Positions 52,896-62,986 of a DNA stretch of 64,000 nucleotides are shown here, one piece after another. How positions within the stretch are numbered: position 1 is the first letter of the stretch; each line of letters opens with the position of its first letter. The translations under genes were made by a program, and so were the position numbers. The notes below the pieces were generated by a model. The model ran no database searches. It was given only the letters and a program-made list of their open reading frames with translations, and was not told where the DNA came from. The DNA is taken from positions 1 through 64,000 of the forward strand of contig NZ_VSST01000007.1 in NCBI RefSeq assembly GCF_019402665.1, read 5' to 3'. This stretch comes from Bradyrhizobium canariense (GTDB lineage Bacteria > Pseudomonadota > Alphaproteobacteria > Rhizobiales > Xanthobacteraceae).

Positions 52896-53693
52896 TCACC
52901 GGCTCTCGACAACCCGGGCAAACACCAGCACGTCCACTTGCGCCGCCTTGGCCCGGAGCAGGGCTCGCGCGCAGGCATCCAGCGTCGCACCCGACGTCAG
53001 GACGTCGTCGATGAGGACAATGCGCCGACCCTGGACGTCCGCCTGACGGTCCGGGGATACCTGGAATGCGCCCTGCACATTGGTGGCGCGCTGGGCCCGC
53101 GACAGGCCGATCTGCTGCTCGGTGGCGCGTACCCGGCGCAGCACCTCAGCTTTCACTTTCACCCCGCTCTGCCGCTCGATGATGCGTGCCAGGGCGCCGG
53201 ATTGGTTGTAGCGGCGGCGCCAGGCCCGCCGCCAATGCAGGGGCACCGGCACCAGCATGTCGGCGCCGGCGAGCAACTCGCCGCCCGCCCGCGCCATCCA
53301 GCGCCCCATGGCCGGCGCGAGATCAGTGCGGTCCTGGTATTTCAGCGCATGCACCAGGGTGCGCGCGACGTCGTCATAGCGCACCGCAGCGCGCGCCCGT
53401 TGGTAGGCCGGCGGGCTCGCAATGGCCTCCATCGATAGCATGTCGGGGCCGGGGTCATAGACGAAGGGAATGCCGAGCCGTGGGCAGTAGGGCCGTTCGA
53501 TGAACGACAGCCGCGCCCAGCACGAAGCGCACACGCCCTCGCCATCGACCGGCTCGCGGCAGGACACGCACAGCGTCGGCAGCGCGATGTCGAGCGCGAG
53601 CCGTGGCAGATGGGCCAATACCCCGCGGCAGGCCTCGAGCGCGCCGCGCAGATGGCTGGAAATGGAGCGTGGTGGTGATGCCTCGGCGCCCAT
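52896..53693 (-). CDS. comF: ComF family phosphoribosyltransferase-like protein
   Basis: The 265-residue protein has a zinc-finger-like CVSCREP...CASCWARL near residues 42-60 and the PRPP-binding motif RIVLIDDVLTSGATLDACAR near the C-terminus, the two ends of the ComF family. It is linked to natural DNA uptake in some bacteria and to unknown nucleotide metabolism in others. It heads the comF-grxC-nitrilase-DUF1178 run. Confidence 0.85.
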   Translation of the reverse strand: MGAEASPPRSISSHLRGALEACRGVLAHLPRLALDIALPTLCVSCREPVDGEGVCASCWARLSFIERPYCPRLGIPFVYDPGPDMLSMEAIASPPAYQRARAAVRYDDVARTLVHALKYQDRTDLAPAMGRWMARAGGELLAGADMLVPVPLHWRRAWRRRYNQSGALARIIERQSGVKVKAEVLRRVRATEQQIGLSRAQRATNVQGAFQVSPDRQADVQGRRIVLIDDVLTSGATLDACARALLRAKAAQVDVLVFARVVESR

Positions 53694-53758
53694 TGGGCAA
53701 GGCTAGCGCCGTCCTGCGCCACGCTCAAGCCAATGGGCTGTTCTCGTCCGCGCCCGGC

Positions 53759-54073
53759 CTACGGCTCTTTCGGCAGCACGGGCCGGAAGAACGATCGCTC
53801 ATAACGGCGAAAGCAGCGCGTTTGCCTTGCGAATTCGATCGCTTTCTGGACGTCCGGATCTTCGGCGCTGTCCTTCCGATATTGTTCGTACGCCGCGAAG
53901 CTCGGGAAGCTGAACATTGCGAGGGCGACGTCGCTCGCGCCTTCCGATGGCAGGAAGTACCCGTGGTGGATGCCGCCGAATCTTGGCACCAGTTCCAGCC
54001 ACATCCTGCCATAGGCTTCGAATTCGGCGAGCTTGTCCGGGGGGATCTCGTATCGCAGATAACAGGTGATCAT
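53759..54073 (-). CDS. NIPSNAP family protein
   Basis: The 104-residue protein starts MITCYLRYEIPPDKLAEFEA and has the ferredoxin-like NIPSNAP pattern (GIHHGYFLPSEGASDVALAM; FSFPSFAAYEQYRKDSAEDP). Members are small dimeric proteins, often next to oxidoreductases; function is usually unknown. The frame is open 160 codons upstream through another gene's antisense; ATG 54073 gives the normal family length. Confidence 0.8.
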   Translation of the reverse strand: MITCYLRYEIPPDKLAEFEAYGRMWLELVPRFGGIHHGYFLPSEGASDVALAMFSFPSFAAYEQYRKDSAEDPDVQKAIEFARQTRCFRRYERSFFRPVLPKEP

Positions 54074-54211
54074 CGTTTGACGCTCCGGCGCCGCGGACCT
54101 GGTGCGCATTGCTAGTTTGGAACACGGGGGCCGGCGTCGGCCTCCACGAGGCAAGGCTAGCGCCGCGCGCAGTGGATTGCCAGAACCAGCATGATCGGCG
54201 TAACCAGCGCC

Positions 54212-55060
54212 ATGGCCACAACCCCGCAAACCGCGCCCGCTCTGTTCGACCGTGCTTTGCTGCACGCGCGACAGCGCCGCGCGCAGGCGCAAGGTGCCGT
54301 GAGCTTCCTGCTGGATCGGGTCGCCGAGGACATGTCCGACCGGCTGGCCGCAGTGATGCGGGAGTTTCGTACAGCGGCCGATCTCTGGACGCCCGGCGAG
54401 GGTCTCGCCGTGTTGCGCGCGCGACTGCCCTCGATCGAGCGCATTGAGCTCGATACGTCGGGTGCGGAGAAGCTGCCCTTTGCGCCCGAGGGCCTCGACC
54501 TCGTGGTCTCGGCGCTGGCGCTGCAATTCGTCAACGATCTGCCGGGGGTGCTCGCGCAAATCCGTCGCGCGCTGAGGCCGGACGGCCTTCTGCTGGCGGC
54601 GATGATCGGCGGCGACAGCCTGACCGAGCTGCGCCAGGCTTTTGCCGCCGCCGAGGCCGAATGCGAGGGCGGTGTTTCGCCGCGTGTGGCGCCGTTTGCC
54701 GATTTACGCGACGTTGGCGCGCTGTTGCAGCGGGCAGGATTTGCGCTGCCGGTCACCGATGTCGACCGCGTCGTGGTGCGCTATGGCAATGCCTTCGCGC
54801 TGATGCAGGATATCAGGCGCATGGGCGCCGCCAATGTGCTGATCGAACGGCGACGCACGCCCAGCCGGCGATCGACGCTGCTGCGGATGGCTGAAATCTA
54901 CGCGGAACGCTTTGCCGATGCCGACGGCCGCATCCGTGCGACATTCGACATCATCTGGCTCTCAGGCTGGGCCCCGCATGCGAGCCAGCAGCAGCCGCTC
55001 AAGCCCGGATCAGCGAAGGCGAGCCTGGCGGAGGCGGTGAAGAAGGCGGGAGGGACGTAA
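54212..55060 (+). CDS. SAM-dependent methyltransferase (BioC/NDUFAF5-like)
   Basis: The 282-residue protein begins TPQTAPALFDRALLHARQRR and has LPFAPEGLDLVVSALALQFV and NDLPGVLAQIRRALRPDGLL, then EAECEGGVSPRVAPFADLRD, matching the methyltransferase family that includes mitochondrial complex I assembly factor NDUFAF5 (arginine hydroxylase) and BioC. In alphaproteobacteria it is commonly found near comF. The glycine loop is degenerate (start ELDTSGAEKLP). ATG 54212 is preferred to the earlier ATG 54191. Confidence 0.8.
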   Translation: MATTPQTAPALFDRALLHARQRRAQAQGAVSFLLDRVAEDMSDRLAAVMREFRTAADLWTPGEGLAVLRARLPSIERIELDTSGAEKLPFAPEGLDLVVSALALQFVNDLPGVLAQIRRALRPDGLLLAAMIGGDSLTELRQAFAAAEAECEGGVSPRVAPFADLRDVGALLQRAGFALPVTDVDRVVVRYGNAFALMQDIRRMGAANVLIERRRTPSRRSTLLRMAEIYAERFADADGRIRATFDIIWLSGWAPHASQQQPLKPGSAKASLAEAVKKAGGT

Positions 55061-55077
55061 CTCCTCATGGTGAGGAG
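55061..55077 (+). terminator. Hairpin after methyltransferase gene
   Basis: CTCCTCA-TGG-TGAGGAG forms 7 perfect pairs starting at the base after the methyltransferase TAA. There is no T-tract, and it may equally be the start of the following palindromic repeat. Confidence 0.4.
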
Positions 55078-55123
55078 GCGCGTCGGCGCCATCTCGAACC
55101 ATGCAGGCCCGGCTCTCATCCGC

Positions 55124-55172
55124 AGCCATCCTTCGAGACGACCGCTGCGCGGTCTCCTCAGGATGAGGTCCG
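55124..55172. repeat. Intergenic palindromic repeat (CATCCTTCGAGACG type)
   Basis: CATCCTTCGAGACGACCGCT then GCGCGGTCTCCTCAGGATGA form nested arms (GAGACGACCGC/GCGGTCTC; ATCCT/AGGAT). This is a common Bradyrhizobium/Rhodopseudomonas intergenic element between convergent genes. Confidence 0.7.
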
Positions 55173-55175
55173 AGC

Positions 55176-55586
55176 TCACATCAGTAAATCGATCAAATGC
55201 GGGATCAGCGGAATGTCCGCGGGCGGCATGGGATAGTCGCGCAGCTTGTTGGCGCGAACCCAGGCCAGGGTCTGGCCTTCGCGTGGCGTGACCTGTCCCT
55301 CCCAGCGCCGGCAGATGTAGAGCGGCATCAGGAGGTGAAAGGTCTCGTAGCCGTAGCTCGCGAATGTCAGCGGCGCCAGGCAGGGCTCCGCGACGCTGAT
55401 GCCGAGCTCCTCGTGGAGTTCGCGGATCAGGCTCTGTTCCGGCCGCTCGCCGGGCTCACACTTGCCGCCGGGAAATTCCCAGAGGCCGGCCAGCGTCTTG
55501 CCCTCGGGGCGCTGCGCGATCAGGACGCGCTTGTCGGCGTCGACCAGCGCGCAAGCCACCACGAGCGTCAGTTTGAGATCAGCCAT
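55176..55586 (-). CDS. mutT: 8-oxo-dGTP diphosphatase MutT
   Basis: MutT clears oxidised dGTP from the nucleotide pool and so prevents A:T to C:G mutations. The 136-residue Nudix protein has the Nudix box at 40-62 (GGKCEPGE...RELHEELG, with Glu47, Arg55, Glu56, Glu59 and Glu60) and LAGLWEFPGG before it, typical of MutT rather than of other Nudix enzymes. Transcribed towards the methyltransferase gene; argJ lies beyond the TadG-like gene. Confidence 0.9.
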   Translation of the reverse strand: MADLKLTLVVACALVDADKRVLIAQRPEGKTLAGLWEFPGGKCEPGERPEQSLIRELHEELGISVAEPCLAPLTFASYGYETFHLLMPLYICRRWEGQVTPREGQTLAWVRANKLRDYPMPPADIPLIPHLIDLLM

Positions 55587-55726
55587 CCCTGGAATTCCGC
55601 TCGCTGAAGGATCATCCGCAACGGTTCGTTAACCCTGTGACGGCCCGTGTTTCCGAGGTCTCCATAAGTCATATTTAATCCACGGTTCCTAGAGTGGAAA
55701 CGCTGAAACCATTCCGGGCCAGATCC

Positions 55727-57283
55727 ATGCGCGTTGAGTTTCGTCCCATCTTCCGTCGGTTTCTCCGCGATCGCCGCGGCAATGTCGCGGTGATCTTCGC
55801 AATCTGCTGCGTCCCCCTGATCACGTTCATCGGTTGCGCCGTCGACTATTCGATGGCGACCAGGATGAAGGCAAAGCTGCAAGCTGCTGCCGATGGCGCC
55901 GCTGTCGCCGCCGTCTCACAGAAGGCCCCCGGCTTTATCGCTGCCGCAGCCATGACGGGCAATGGCTCCGTCACGGAGGGCGTGAACGACGCCAATAACG
56001 TGTTCGACGCCAACATGAGCAATGTCACGGCACCGCCCAACTTGTCTCGCAACAGCACGGTGACGAAGACTGGGATCGCCGTGGCCGCCAGCGTCCAGTT
56101 CAGTGCCGACGTCCCCGTCACCTTCCTGAAGATTCTCGGCTACCAAAAGCTCAGCGTCTCCGGCACCTCGAATGCCTCCGCGTCGCTGCCGCCCTATCTC
56201 GATTTCTATCTCACGCTCGACGTCTCCGGATCCATGGGCCTGCCGTCGACCTCGGCCGAGGCCGTCCGAATGCAATCGATCAACCCGGACAACTTCAGGC
56301 AATACCCCACAGGCTGCACCTTGGCCTGCCATTTCGCGCCCCAGAACAGTGCGTGCACCGATAGCGGAACGCAGGGATATCCTACCAACAATTACTGTCT
56401 GGGCTATGCGATCTCGCGCGTCAGTCAAAGCGGCTATGCCGGTCTGCTTTCGACGACGACTGTGAATTCAACGTATCCAAAGGGCAAGAAGCTGTCGTCT
56501 TCAGTCGTGTCCGGTCTACCGGGCTCACTGTATTCGACCCTTCCGACCGTTGCGAACTGCCCCACCGCCGGAACCGATAACTGCATTCAGCTCCGGCTGG
56601 ATGCGGTCGGCTACGCCGTGAACCAGCTGTTTATCACCGCCAACAGCAGCATGAAGGTCGCTAATCAATTCCGGATTGGTATCTATCCGTTCATTCAGTA
56701 CCTCGATAAGAACTATTTTCCGCTGACGTCCAGCATCAACGGTTCTTCGACGAATCCGTCGACAATCAACTACGCAGCCGCCAACCTCGCTTCGTTGCTC
56801 GACACCAACATGAATACGGCTCTCGGATCGGGCGGCACCCATATCGACAACGCGTTGAGTTCGCTCAACAGCTTGATCGTCAGCGCCGGCGACGGCAGCG
56901 CCTCGAGCAACGCGCGACCCTATGTATTCCTCGTCACCGACGGCGCACAAGATCCGCAAGTCAAAGGCGTTCCGAATGGAGGCTGGTCGGGCAGTAACCA
57001 TGCCACGGTCATCAATCCGGCGACCGTCTGCAAACCCTTGAAGGACAAGGGTATCATCATCTCGGTGCTCTACATTCCTTACCAGGTGATCGATCCGGTG
57101 AACGCGTCTTTTGCCAATGACGAGGACGATTACGCCAATTGGAACATACCGCTCATTCCGGCGAGCCTGCAGGGCTGCGCGACGCCGGGCTACTTCTATA
57201 CGGCGAATACCCCGGCGGACATCACGGCCGCCCTGAACGCCATGTTCAATCAGGCGCTGATCACTGCGCACATCACGAAATAG
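55727..57283 (+). CDS. TadE/TadG-like pilus-assembly protein with VWA domain
   Basis: The 518-residue protein opens with a short basic stretch (RRFLRDRRGNVAVIFA) and one N-terminal membrane anchor, as in TadE/TadG (Flp pilus) proteins, followed by a von Willebrand A domain with the MIDAS motif DVSGS (Asp165, Ser167, Ser169). Extracytoplasmic by topology, and rich in Ser/Thr/Asn. Codon use includes more A/T-ending codons than neighbours. GTG 55694 is an alternative start. It sits alone on the plus strand between mutT and argJ, with no tad genes around, and may be a stand-alone adhesion or export protein. Confidence 0.75.
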   Translation: MRVEFRPIFRRFLRDRRGNVAVIFAICCVPLITFIGCAVDYSMATRMKAKLQAAADGAAVAAVSQKAPGFIAAAAMTGNGSVTEGVNDANNVFDANMSNVTAPPNLSRNSTVTKTGIAVAASVQFSADVPVTFLKILGYQKLSVSGTSNASASLPPYLDFYLTLDVSGSMGLPSTSAEAVRMQSINPDNFRQYPTGCTLACHFAPQNSACTDSGTQGYPTNNYCLGYAISRVSQSGYAGLLSTTTVNSTYPKGKKLSSSVVSGLPGSLYSTLPTVANCPTAGTDNCIQLRLDAVGYAVNQLFITANSSMKVANQFRIGIYPFIQYLDKNYFPLTSSINGSSTNPSTINYAAANLASLLDTNMNTALGSGGTHIDNALSSLNSLIVSAGDGSASSNARPYVFLVTDGAQDPQVKGVPNGGWSGSNHATVINPATVCKPLKDKGIIISVLYIPYQVIDPVNASFANDEDDYANWNIPLIPASLQGCATPGYFYTANTPADITAALNAMFNQALITAHITK

Positions 57284-57299
57284 CCGCCGGTCGGGACGC

Positions 57300-58541
57300 T
57301 TACGACCTGTAATCCCCGTTGATCGCGACATACTCCTTGGTGAGGTCGCAGGTCAGCACGCGGTCGCGGCCCTTGCCGAGGCCGAGCGAGACCTTGATCG
57401 CGATCTCCGGCGCTTTCATCGCTTCCGACACCTGCGCCTCGTCATAGGACGGATCGCGCGCGCCGCTCTTGGCGACGCGGATGCCGTTGAAGGAGATCGA
57501 GAGCTTGTCGCGGTCGGCCGGCTCGCCGGCCTTGCCGACCGCCATCACCACGCGGCCCCAATTGGCGTCCTCGCCGGCGATTGCGGTCTTCACCAGCGGC
57601 GAGTTCGCGATCGACATCGCGATCTTGCGCGCCGAGGCCTTGGTCTTGGCGCCCTCGACGGTGATCTCGACCAGCTTGCGGGCGCCTTCGCCGTCGCGGG
57701 CCACCTGCTCGGAAAGATTGGCGAGCACCTGGTTGAAGGCCTTGACGAAGGCTTTCAGGCGGGGGTCGCTGGCGCGGCTGATCTTCGGCGCGCCGTGTTC
57801 TGCGGCAGCACCGGTGGCAAACGCCAGCAGCGTATCCGAGGTCGAGGTGTCGCCGTCGATCGTCACCGCGTTGAACGTGTCCTCGACGCCGCTCTTGAGC
57901 AGCGCCTGCAGCGCGGCCGGCGCGATCGGTGCGTCGGTGAAGATGAAGGACAGCATCGTCGCCATATCGGGGGCGATCATGCCGGCACCTTTGGCCATGC
58001 CGTTGATGGTGACCTTGGCCTTGCCGAGCTTCACGGTCGCGGTCGCGACCTTCGGGAAGGTGTCGGTGGTCATGATCGCCTTGGCGGCGGCGAGATAATC
58101 GCCGGCCTCGGCGGTTTCCGCGAGCCGCCCGAGCACGCCGTCGAACTTGGTCGCATCCAGCGGCTCGCCGATCACGCCGGTCGAGGCCAGGAAGATCTCG
58201 CCCTCGGTGCATCCGACGGCCTTGGCCGCGATCTTCGCGGTCAGTGCCGTGGAGCTGCGACCGGTCTTGCCGGTAAAGGCATTGGCGTTGCCGGAATTGA
58301 CCACCAGCGCGCGCGCCTTGCCGCCCTTCAGCTTGGCGCGGCACCATTCCACCGGTGCGGAGGGGCATTTCGACTTGGTGAAGACGCCTGCGACCGCGGT
58401 GCCCTTGTCCATCACCGCGAGCAGCACGTCGGTGCGGTTCTTGTAGCGGATGCCGGCCTCGGCCGTCGCGAGACGGACCCCCGCGATCACGGGCATGTCG
58501 GGAACGTGTTTCGGGGCGAGGGGAGAGACGGAGGAGGACAT
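57300..58541 (-). CDS. argJ: Ornithine acetyltransferase / amino-acid N-acetyltransferase
   Basis: ArgJ recycles the acetyl group from N-acetylornithine to glutamate in arginine synthesis. The 413-residue precursor is cleaved by its own Thr195 ([10 protein letters not shown]) into alpha and beta chains; [11 protein letters not shown] (81-91) and [13 protein letters not shown] are typical, and the C-terminus (AINGDYRS) is intact. It follows ppiC on the minus strand, as in other Bradyrhizobiaceae. Confidence 0.95.
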   Translation of the reverse strand: MSSSVSPLAPKHVPDMPVIAGVRLATAEAGIRYKNRTDVLLAVMDKGTAVAGVFTKSKCPSAPVEWCRAKLKGGKARALVVNSGNANAFTGKTGRSSTALTAKIAAKAVGCTEGEIFLASTGVIGEPLDATKFDGVLGRLAETAEAGDYLAAAKAIMTTDTFPKVATATVKLGKAKVTINGMAKGAGMIAPDMATMLSFIFTDAPIAPAALQALLKSGVEDTFNAVTIDGDTSTSDTLLAFATGAAAEHGAPKISRASDPRLKAFVKAFNQVLANLSEQVARDGEGARKLVEITVEGAKTKASARKIAMSIANSPLVKTAIAGEDANWGRVVMAVGKAGEPADRDKLSISFNGIRVAKSGARDPSYDEAQVSEAMKAPEIAIKVSLGLGKGRDRVLTCDLTKEYVAINGDYRS

Positions 58542-58644
58542 CGCGGGCGCCTTGATGGGATCTGGATATGCAGATGCCCGGCGCGGGGGCCGGGCATCAC
58601 GGAGGGTTAGATACTCTTCACGTCACCGAAGTGACAGCGAATTC

Positions 58645-59574
58645 TTACTTCTTCGCAGGCGGCGCCATCTTGCTGTCGGACGGCTTCGCATCCGAAGGCT
58701 TGGCATCAGCCGGCTTGGCGTCCTTGGCCGCATCCGCCGGCTGGTCCAGCCGCTCGACCTTGGCTTCCGCGCGCAGCTTGGCGACGTAGTCGGCCTGGGC
58801 CTTGCGGGTGACATACTGCTCGATCTGCGCCTTGACCTGCTCGAAATCAGGCGCCTTGCGGCTGCGCTTTTCCTCGACCTTGATGACGTGCCAGCCGAAC
58901 TGCGATTTCACGGGGTCGGAGATCTTGCCCGGCTCGAGCGCGAAGGCGACCGCCGAGAATTCCGGCACCATCTGCTCCTTGGTGAAGAAGCCGAGGTCGC
59001 CGCCGTCGGCCGAGCCCGGATCCTTGGACTTCTTCTTGGCGAGCTCGGCGAAATCCGCGCCCTTGTCGAGCTCGGCCTTGACCGCCTTGGCCTCGTCCTC
59101 GGTCTCGACCAGGATGTGGCGGGCGTGCACTTCCTGCTCGCCGGTGATCTGCTTGGAGGCCTCCTCATAGACCTTCTTCATGGCATCCGGGGTGGTGGCG
59201 GCCTTGCCCTCGCCGGCGAGCAGACTGTCCATCAGCAGGCGGTTGCGGGCGAACGCGAGCCGCTTCTTGAACTCCTCGCCGTCTGCGAGCTTCTTGTCTT
59301 CGGCGGCCTTGCCGACGATCTTCATGTCGATCAGGAAGGACAGGACGTTCTCGTCCTTGGTCGCCGGGTCCATCTGGGCAAGGCTCGGCCCGAGTTCCTC
59401 TTCGGCCATGGCGACGTCGCTCTTCTTGATTTCCGCGCCATTGACCTTCGCCAGCACCGGATCGTCGGCAGCCCGGCCGGGACCTGCGATCAGCGCCAGC
59501 GCAAGGCAGCCCACGAGGGCGGTGGCGAGGCCGAAGCGCAGGCCGGTTTTGGTTACCGGGAACGAGGTGGTCAT
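58645..59574 (-). CDS. Periplasmic parvulin-type peptidyl-prolyl isomerase
   Basis: The 309-residue protein has an N-terminal signal region (LRFGLATALVGCLALALIAG, then Ala-rich cleavage), a helical chaperone region, the parvulin PPIC domain from about 140 (VHARHILVETEDEAKAVKAE; GDLGFFTKEQMVPEF; HVIKVEEKR) and a Lys/Asp/Pro-rich tail with DAKPSDAK repeats. SurA/PpiC/PrsA-type proteins fold outer-membrane or exported proteins. ATG 59574 is followed by the signal; upstream in-frame codons lack a site. It precedes argJ and diverges from secA. Confidence 0.88.
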   Translation of the reverse strand: MTTSFPVTKTGLRFGLATALVGCLALALIAGPGRAADDPVLAKVNGAEIKKSDVAMAEEELGPSLAQMDPATKDENVLSFLIDMKIVGKAAEDKKLADGEEFKKRLAFARNRLLMDSLLAGEGKAATTPDAMKKVYEEASKQITGEQEVHARHILVETEDEAKAVKAELDKGADFAELAKKKSKDPGSADGGDLGFFTKEQMVPEFSAVAFALEPGKISDPVKSQFGWHVIKVEEKRSRKAPDFEQVKAQIEQYVTRKAQADYVAKLRAEAKVERLDQPADAAKDAKPADAKPSDAKPSDSKMAPPAKK

Positions 59575-59935
59575 GGAAAATCCTTTTGTTGAAGCAGGGG
59601 GCTGCTCGAGCGGGGCGGACACTCGCCCAATTCAGGGGGCCTTGGCAACGCGAAAAGTCTGTCAAAATGATGAATTAGCCGCAATGCACCCGCCGTTGAC
59701 AAGGCCCTGACCGGGCCATATCTCTGCCCGGTCGCGTCCATGCGATGGCGTTTATTTTGCTGCGTTTTTGGCCGTTGAACCCAGACTTGCCCAACTCCCA
59801 CCCATATGGCGGATGGACCCCCCGCAGTCCGGGCTCCGGCGCCCAGCAGGCGTCACGGTGAGTTGATAGGCAGGCGGGTGACAACCTCTTGGCTGCAACG
59901 CGAACGCGGTTGAATCGCGAACACAGGAACTAAGC
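59575..59935. other. 361-base divergent region ppiC-secA
   Basis: Holds the secA promoter (59696-59724) and the ppiC promoter region. The secA leader (about 59731-59935) has no gene with coding bias. Its length is unusual and it may be involved in secA regulation; no leader peptide with an arrest motif could be named. Confidence 0.5.
59696..59724 (+). promoter_or_regulatory. Sigma-70-type promoter for secA
   Basis: TTGACA (59696-59701), exactly 17 bases, then TATCTC (59719-59724). The spacer holds the inverted repeat GGCCC-TGACC-GGGCC. Transcription would start near 59731, giving a leader of about 205 bases before secA. Confidence 0.6.
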
Positions 59936-62776
59936 ATGATCGGCGCGCTCGCCCGCAAGTTTTTCGGCTCCGCCAACGACCGGCGGGTGAAGGGATATCA
60001 GTCCCGCGTCAACGCGATCAACGCGCTGGAGCCCGAGGTCTCGAAACTCTCCGACGAAGCCCTCAAGGCCCGCACCGTCGAATTCAGGCAGCAGCTCGCC
60101 GAGGGCAAGACCCTGGACGACCTTCTGGTCCCCGCTTTCGCCACGGTCCGCGAAGCCGCCAAGCGCACGCTCGGCCAGCGCCATTTCGATGTCCAGCTGA
60201 TCGGCGGCATGGTGCTGCACGAGGGCGACATTGCCGAGATGAAGACCGGCGAAGGCAAGACCCTGGTCGCAACGCTCGCGGTCTACCTCAACGCGCTCGC
60301 CGGCAAGGGCGTCCACGTCGTCACCGTCAACGACTACCTCGCCCGCCGCGACTCCGCCTGGATGGGCCAGATCTACGGCTTCCTCGGCCTGACCACCGGC
60401 GTGATCGTGCACGGCCTCGACGATTCCGAGCGCAAGACGGCCTATGCCTGCGACATCACCTACGGCACCAACAACGAATACGGCTTCGACTATCTGCGCG
60501 ACAACATGAAGTACCGGCTCGAGGACATGGTCCAGCGGCCGCACTTCTACGCCATCGTCGACGAAGTCGATTCCATCCTGATCGACGAAGCGCGTACGCC
60601 GCTGATCATCTCCGGCCCGCTCGACGACCGCTCCGATTTCTACAACACCATCGACGGCTTCCTGCCCAAGCTCGACAAGTCCGACTACGACGTCGACGAG
60701 AAGCAGCGCACGGTGACGTTGACCGAAGCCGGCATGGAGAAGATCGAGACGCTGCTGCGCGATGCCGGCCAGCTCAAGGGCGAGTCGCTCTACGACGTCG
60801 AGAACGTCTCCGTCGTGCACCACATCAACCAGGCGCTGCGCGCCCACACGCTGTTCACGCGCGACAAGGACTACATCGTCCGCGACGACGAGGTCGTCAT
60901 CATCGACGAGTTCACCGGTCGCATGATGCAGGGCCGCCGCTATTCGGAAGGCCTGCATCAGGCGCTGGAAGCCAAGGAGCACGTGCAGGTTCAGCCCGAG
61001 AACCAGACGCTGGCCTCGATCACCTTCCAGAACTATTTCCGGATGTACGAAAAGCTCGCCGGCATGACCGGCACGGCGCTGACCGAAGCCGACGAATTGT
61101 TCGACATCTACAAGCTCGAGGTCGTGGAAATCCCGACCAATTTGCCGGTCGCCCGTCTCGACGAGGACGACGAGGTCTATCGCACCCAGAACGAGAAATA
61201 CGCCGCGATCCTGGCCGAGATCGAGCGCGCCAACGCGCGGCTGCAGCCGGTGCTGGTCGGCACCGCCTCGATCGAAAAATCGGAAGTGATCGCCGAATAT
61301 CTCAAGAAGCACGGCTATCGGCAGATCGATTTCGGCAGCGAAAATTCGATGCAGAAGCTGTACGCCGCGGCCCGCGCCGGCAAGCCGGCAAAGCTGTTCG
61401 CGGTGCTGAACGCGCGCTTCCACGAGCAGGAAGCCTACATCGTCGCGGAAGCCGGCGTCCCCGGCGCGATCACGATCGCGACCAACATGGCCGGCCGCGG
61501 CACCGACATCAAGCTCGGCGGCTCGCTGGAAATGCGCATCCAGCAGGAGGCCGCTTCGATCGAGGACGAGGCCGAGAAGGCCTTGAAGATCGAGCAGATC
61601 AAGGCCGACATCGAGCACTTCCGCGACATCGTGCTGAAGGCCGAAGAAGAGGTCGAGATCGAGCCGGCGAAGGGTTCGAAGCCCGCCAAGACCGTGAAGA
61701 AGCCCGGCGGCCTCTACATCATGGGCTCCGAACGCCACGAATCCCGCCGCATCGACAACCAGCTCCGCGGTCGTTCCGGCCGTCAGGGCGACCCGGGCCG
61801 CTCGAAATTCTTCCTGTCGCTGGAAGACGATTTGATGCGCATCTTCGGCTCGGATCGCCTCGACAGCATGCTGCAGCGTCTCGGCCTGCAGGAGGGCGAG
61901 GCCATCATCCATCCCTGGATCAACAAGGCGCTCGAGAAGGCGCAGCAGAAGGTCGAGGCGCGCAACTTCGACATCCGCAAGAATTTGCTCAAGTTCGACA
62001 ACGTCCAGAACGACCAGCGCAAGGTGATCTTCGACCAGCGCGTCGACCTGATGAAGGACGACAGCGTCGCCGAGACCGTCGCCGACATGCGCCACGCCTT
62101 CATCGACGACCTCGTCGCCAAGCACGTGCCCGAGCACGCCTATGCCGAGCAGTGGGACGTCGCGGGCCTGAAGGAAGAGCTCAAGCGCGTGCTCGATCTC
62201 GACCTGCCGGTCGAGGACTGGGCCAAGGAAGAGGGCATCGCCGACGAGGAGCTGCTCACGCGCATCGAGACCCGCGCCGACGAGCACATGGCCGCCAAGG
62301 TCGGGCAATGGGGTCCCGACGTGATGCGTTACGTCGAGAAGACCATTCTGCTGCAGACGCTCGACCATCTCTGGCGCGAGCACCTGATCATGCTCGACCA
62401 TCTGCGCCAGGTCATCGGCCTGCGCGGCTACGGCCAGCGCGATCCGCTGCAGGAGTACAAGACCGAGGCGTTCAACCTTTTCCAGGAGATGAGCGCGCAT
62501 CTGCGCGAGGCCGTCACGGCGCAGCTGATGCGGGTCGAGATCGTGCCGCCGGAGCAGGAAGCCCCGGTGCTGCCTCAGATGGAAGCGCACAAATTCGACC
62601 CGAACACCGGCGAGGACGAAATGGCGCTCGCCAGCGTCACGCTCGGAGCGCAGGCCACCGACGCCGCGTTGCGCGATCCCAAGAACCCGGCAAGCTGGGG
62701 CAAGATCGGCCGCAACGAGGATTGTCCGTGCGGTTCAGGCAAGAAGTACAAGCACTGCCACGGGCGGTATGCGTAA
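59936..62776 (+). CDS. secA: Preprotein translocase ATPase SecA
   Basis: SecA drives preproteins through SecYEG. The 946-residue protein has Walker A MKTGEGKT (GEGKT at 105-109), [19 protein letters not shown] (about 212-230), [26 protein letters not shown], and the C-terminal zinc site [14 protein letters not shown] that binds SecB. Length is normal for alphaproteobacteria. The start is the ATG at 59936, downstream of the leader. Confidence 0.98.
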   Translation: MIGALARKFFGSANDRRVKGYQSRVNAINALEPEVSKLSDEALKARTVEFRQQLAEGKTLDDLLVPAFATVREAAKRTLGQRHFDVQLIGGMVLHEGDIAEMKTGEGKTLVATLAVYLNALAGKGVHVVTVNDYLARRDSAWMGQIYGFLGLTTGVIVHGLDDSERKTAYACDITYGTNNEYGFDYLRDNMKYRLEDMVQRPHFYAIVDEVDSILIDEARTPLIISGPLDDRSDFYNTIDGFLPKLDKSDYDVDEKQRTVTLTEAGMEKIETLLRDAGQLKGESLYDVENVSVVHHINQALRAHTLFTRDKDYIVRDDEVVIIDEFTGRMMQGRRYSEGLHQALEAKEHVQVQPENQTLASITFQNYFRMYEKLAGMTGTALTEADELFDIYKLEVVEIPTNLPVARLDEDDEVYRTQNEKYAAILAEIERANARLQPVLVGTASIEKSEVIAEYLKKHGYRQIDFGSENSMQKLYAAARAGKPAKLFAVLNARFHEQEAYIVAEAGVPGAITIATNMAGRGTDIKLGGSLEMRIQQEAASIEDEAEKALKIEQIKADIEHFRDIVLKAEEEVEIEPAKGSKPAKTVKKPGGLYIMGSERHESRRIDNQLRGRSGRQGDPGRSKFFLSLEDDLMRIFGSDRLDSMLQRLGLQEGEAIIHPWINKALEKAQQKVEARNFDIRKNLLKFDNVQNDQRKVIFDQRVDLMKDDSVAETVADMRHAFIDDLVAKHVPEHAYAEQWDVAGLKEELKRVLDLDLPVEDWAKEEGIADEELLTRIETRADEHMAAKVGQWGPDVMRYVEKTILLQTLDHLWREHLIMLDHLRQVIGLRGYGQRDPLQEYKTEAFNLFQEMSAHLREAVTAQLMRVEIVPPEQEAPVLPQMEAHKFDPNTGEDEMALASVTLGAQATDAALRDPKNPASWGKIGRNEDCPCGSGKKYKHCHGRYA

Positions 62777-62790
62777 GGCTTGAATGTCAA

Positions 62791-62806
62791 GCGCCGACGT
62801 CGGCGC
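62791..62806. other. Perfect 16-base palindrome GCGCCGACGTCGGCGC
   Basis: GCGCCGACGTCGGCGC is a perfect palindrome 14 bases beyond the secA stop. It could act as a factor-assisted terminator or as part of the repeat cluster that follows. Confidence 0.4.
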
Positions 62807-62818
62807 CTCACACTCCAG

Positions 62819-62920
62819 TCGTCGCCCGGTTTAACCGGGCGACCCAGTACGCCGCGGCTTCTCGGTCCAAATCACATGCGTCTCTGGAATACTGGATCGC
62901 CCGATTAAATCGGGCGATGA
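62819..62920. repeat. Facing TCGCCCGG palindromic repeats
   Basis: GTCGCCCGGTTTAACCGGGC-GAC (62821-62843, 11-base arms around one T) and ATCGCCCGATTAAATCGGGC-GAT (62896-62918, 10-base arms) face each other, and the outer bases pair as well (GGGCGACCCAGTA against TACTGGATCGCCC). A composite intergenic repeat typical of Bradyrhizobium/Rhodopseudomonas. Confidence 0.8.
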
Positions 62921-62952
62921 CAGCGAGTATGTGGCGCGCAGCTCCATCTCCA

Positions 62953-62982
62953 TCGTCGTCCTGGCGAAAGCCAGGACGACGA
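62953..62982. repeat. Solo GTCCTGGC hairpin (copy 4)
   Basis: TCGTCGTCCTGGC-GAAA-GCCAGGACGACGA is a perfect 13-base-pair stem with a GAAA tetraloop. It equals the left module of the elements at 283-414 and 50081-50216, without the rest. It directly precedes the convergent MarR stop. Confidence 0.85.
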
Positions 62983-62986
62983 ATTC

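Noticed and set aside
59930..62590. An 886-codon minus-strand frame antisense to secA
   Set aside because: secA is unmistakable on the plus strand; the antisense frame is a codon-bias artefact.
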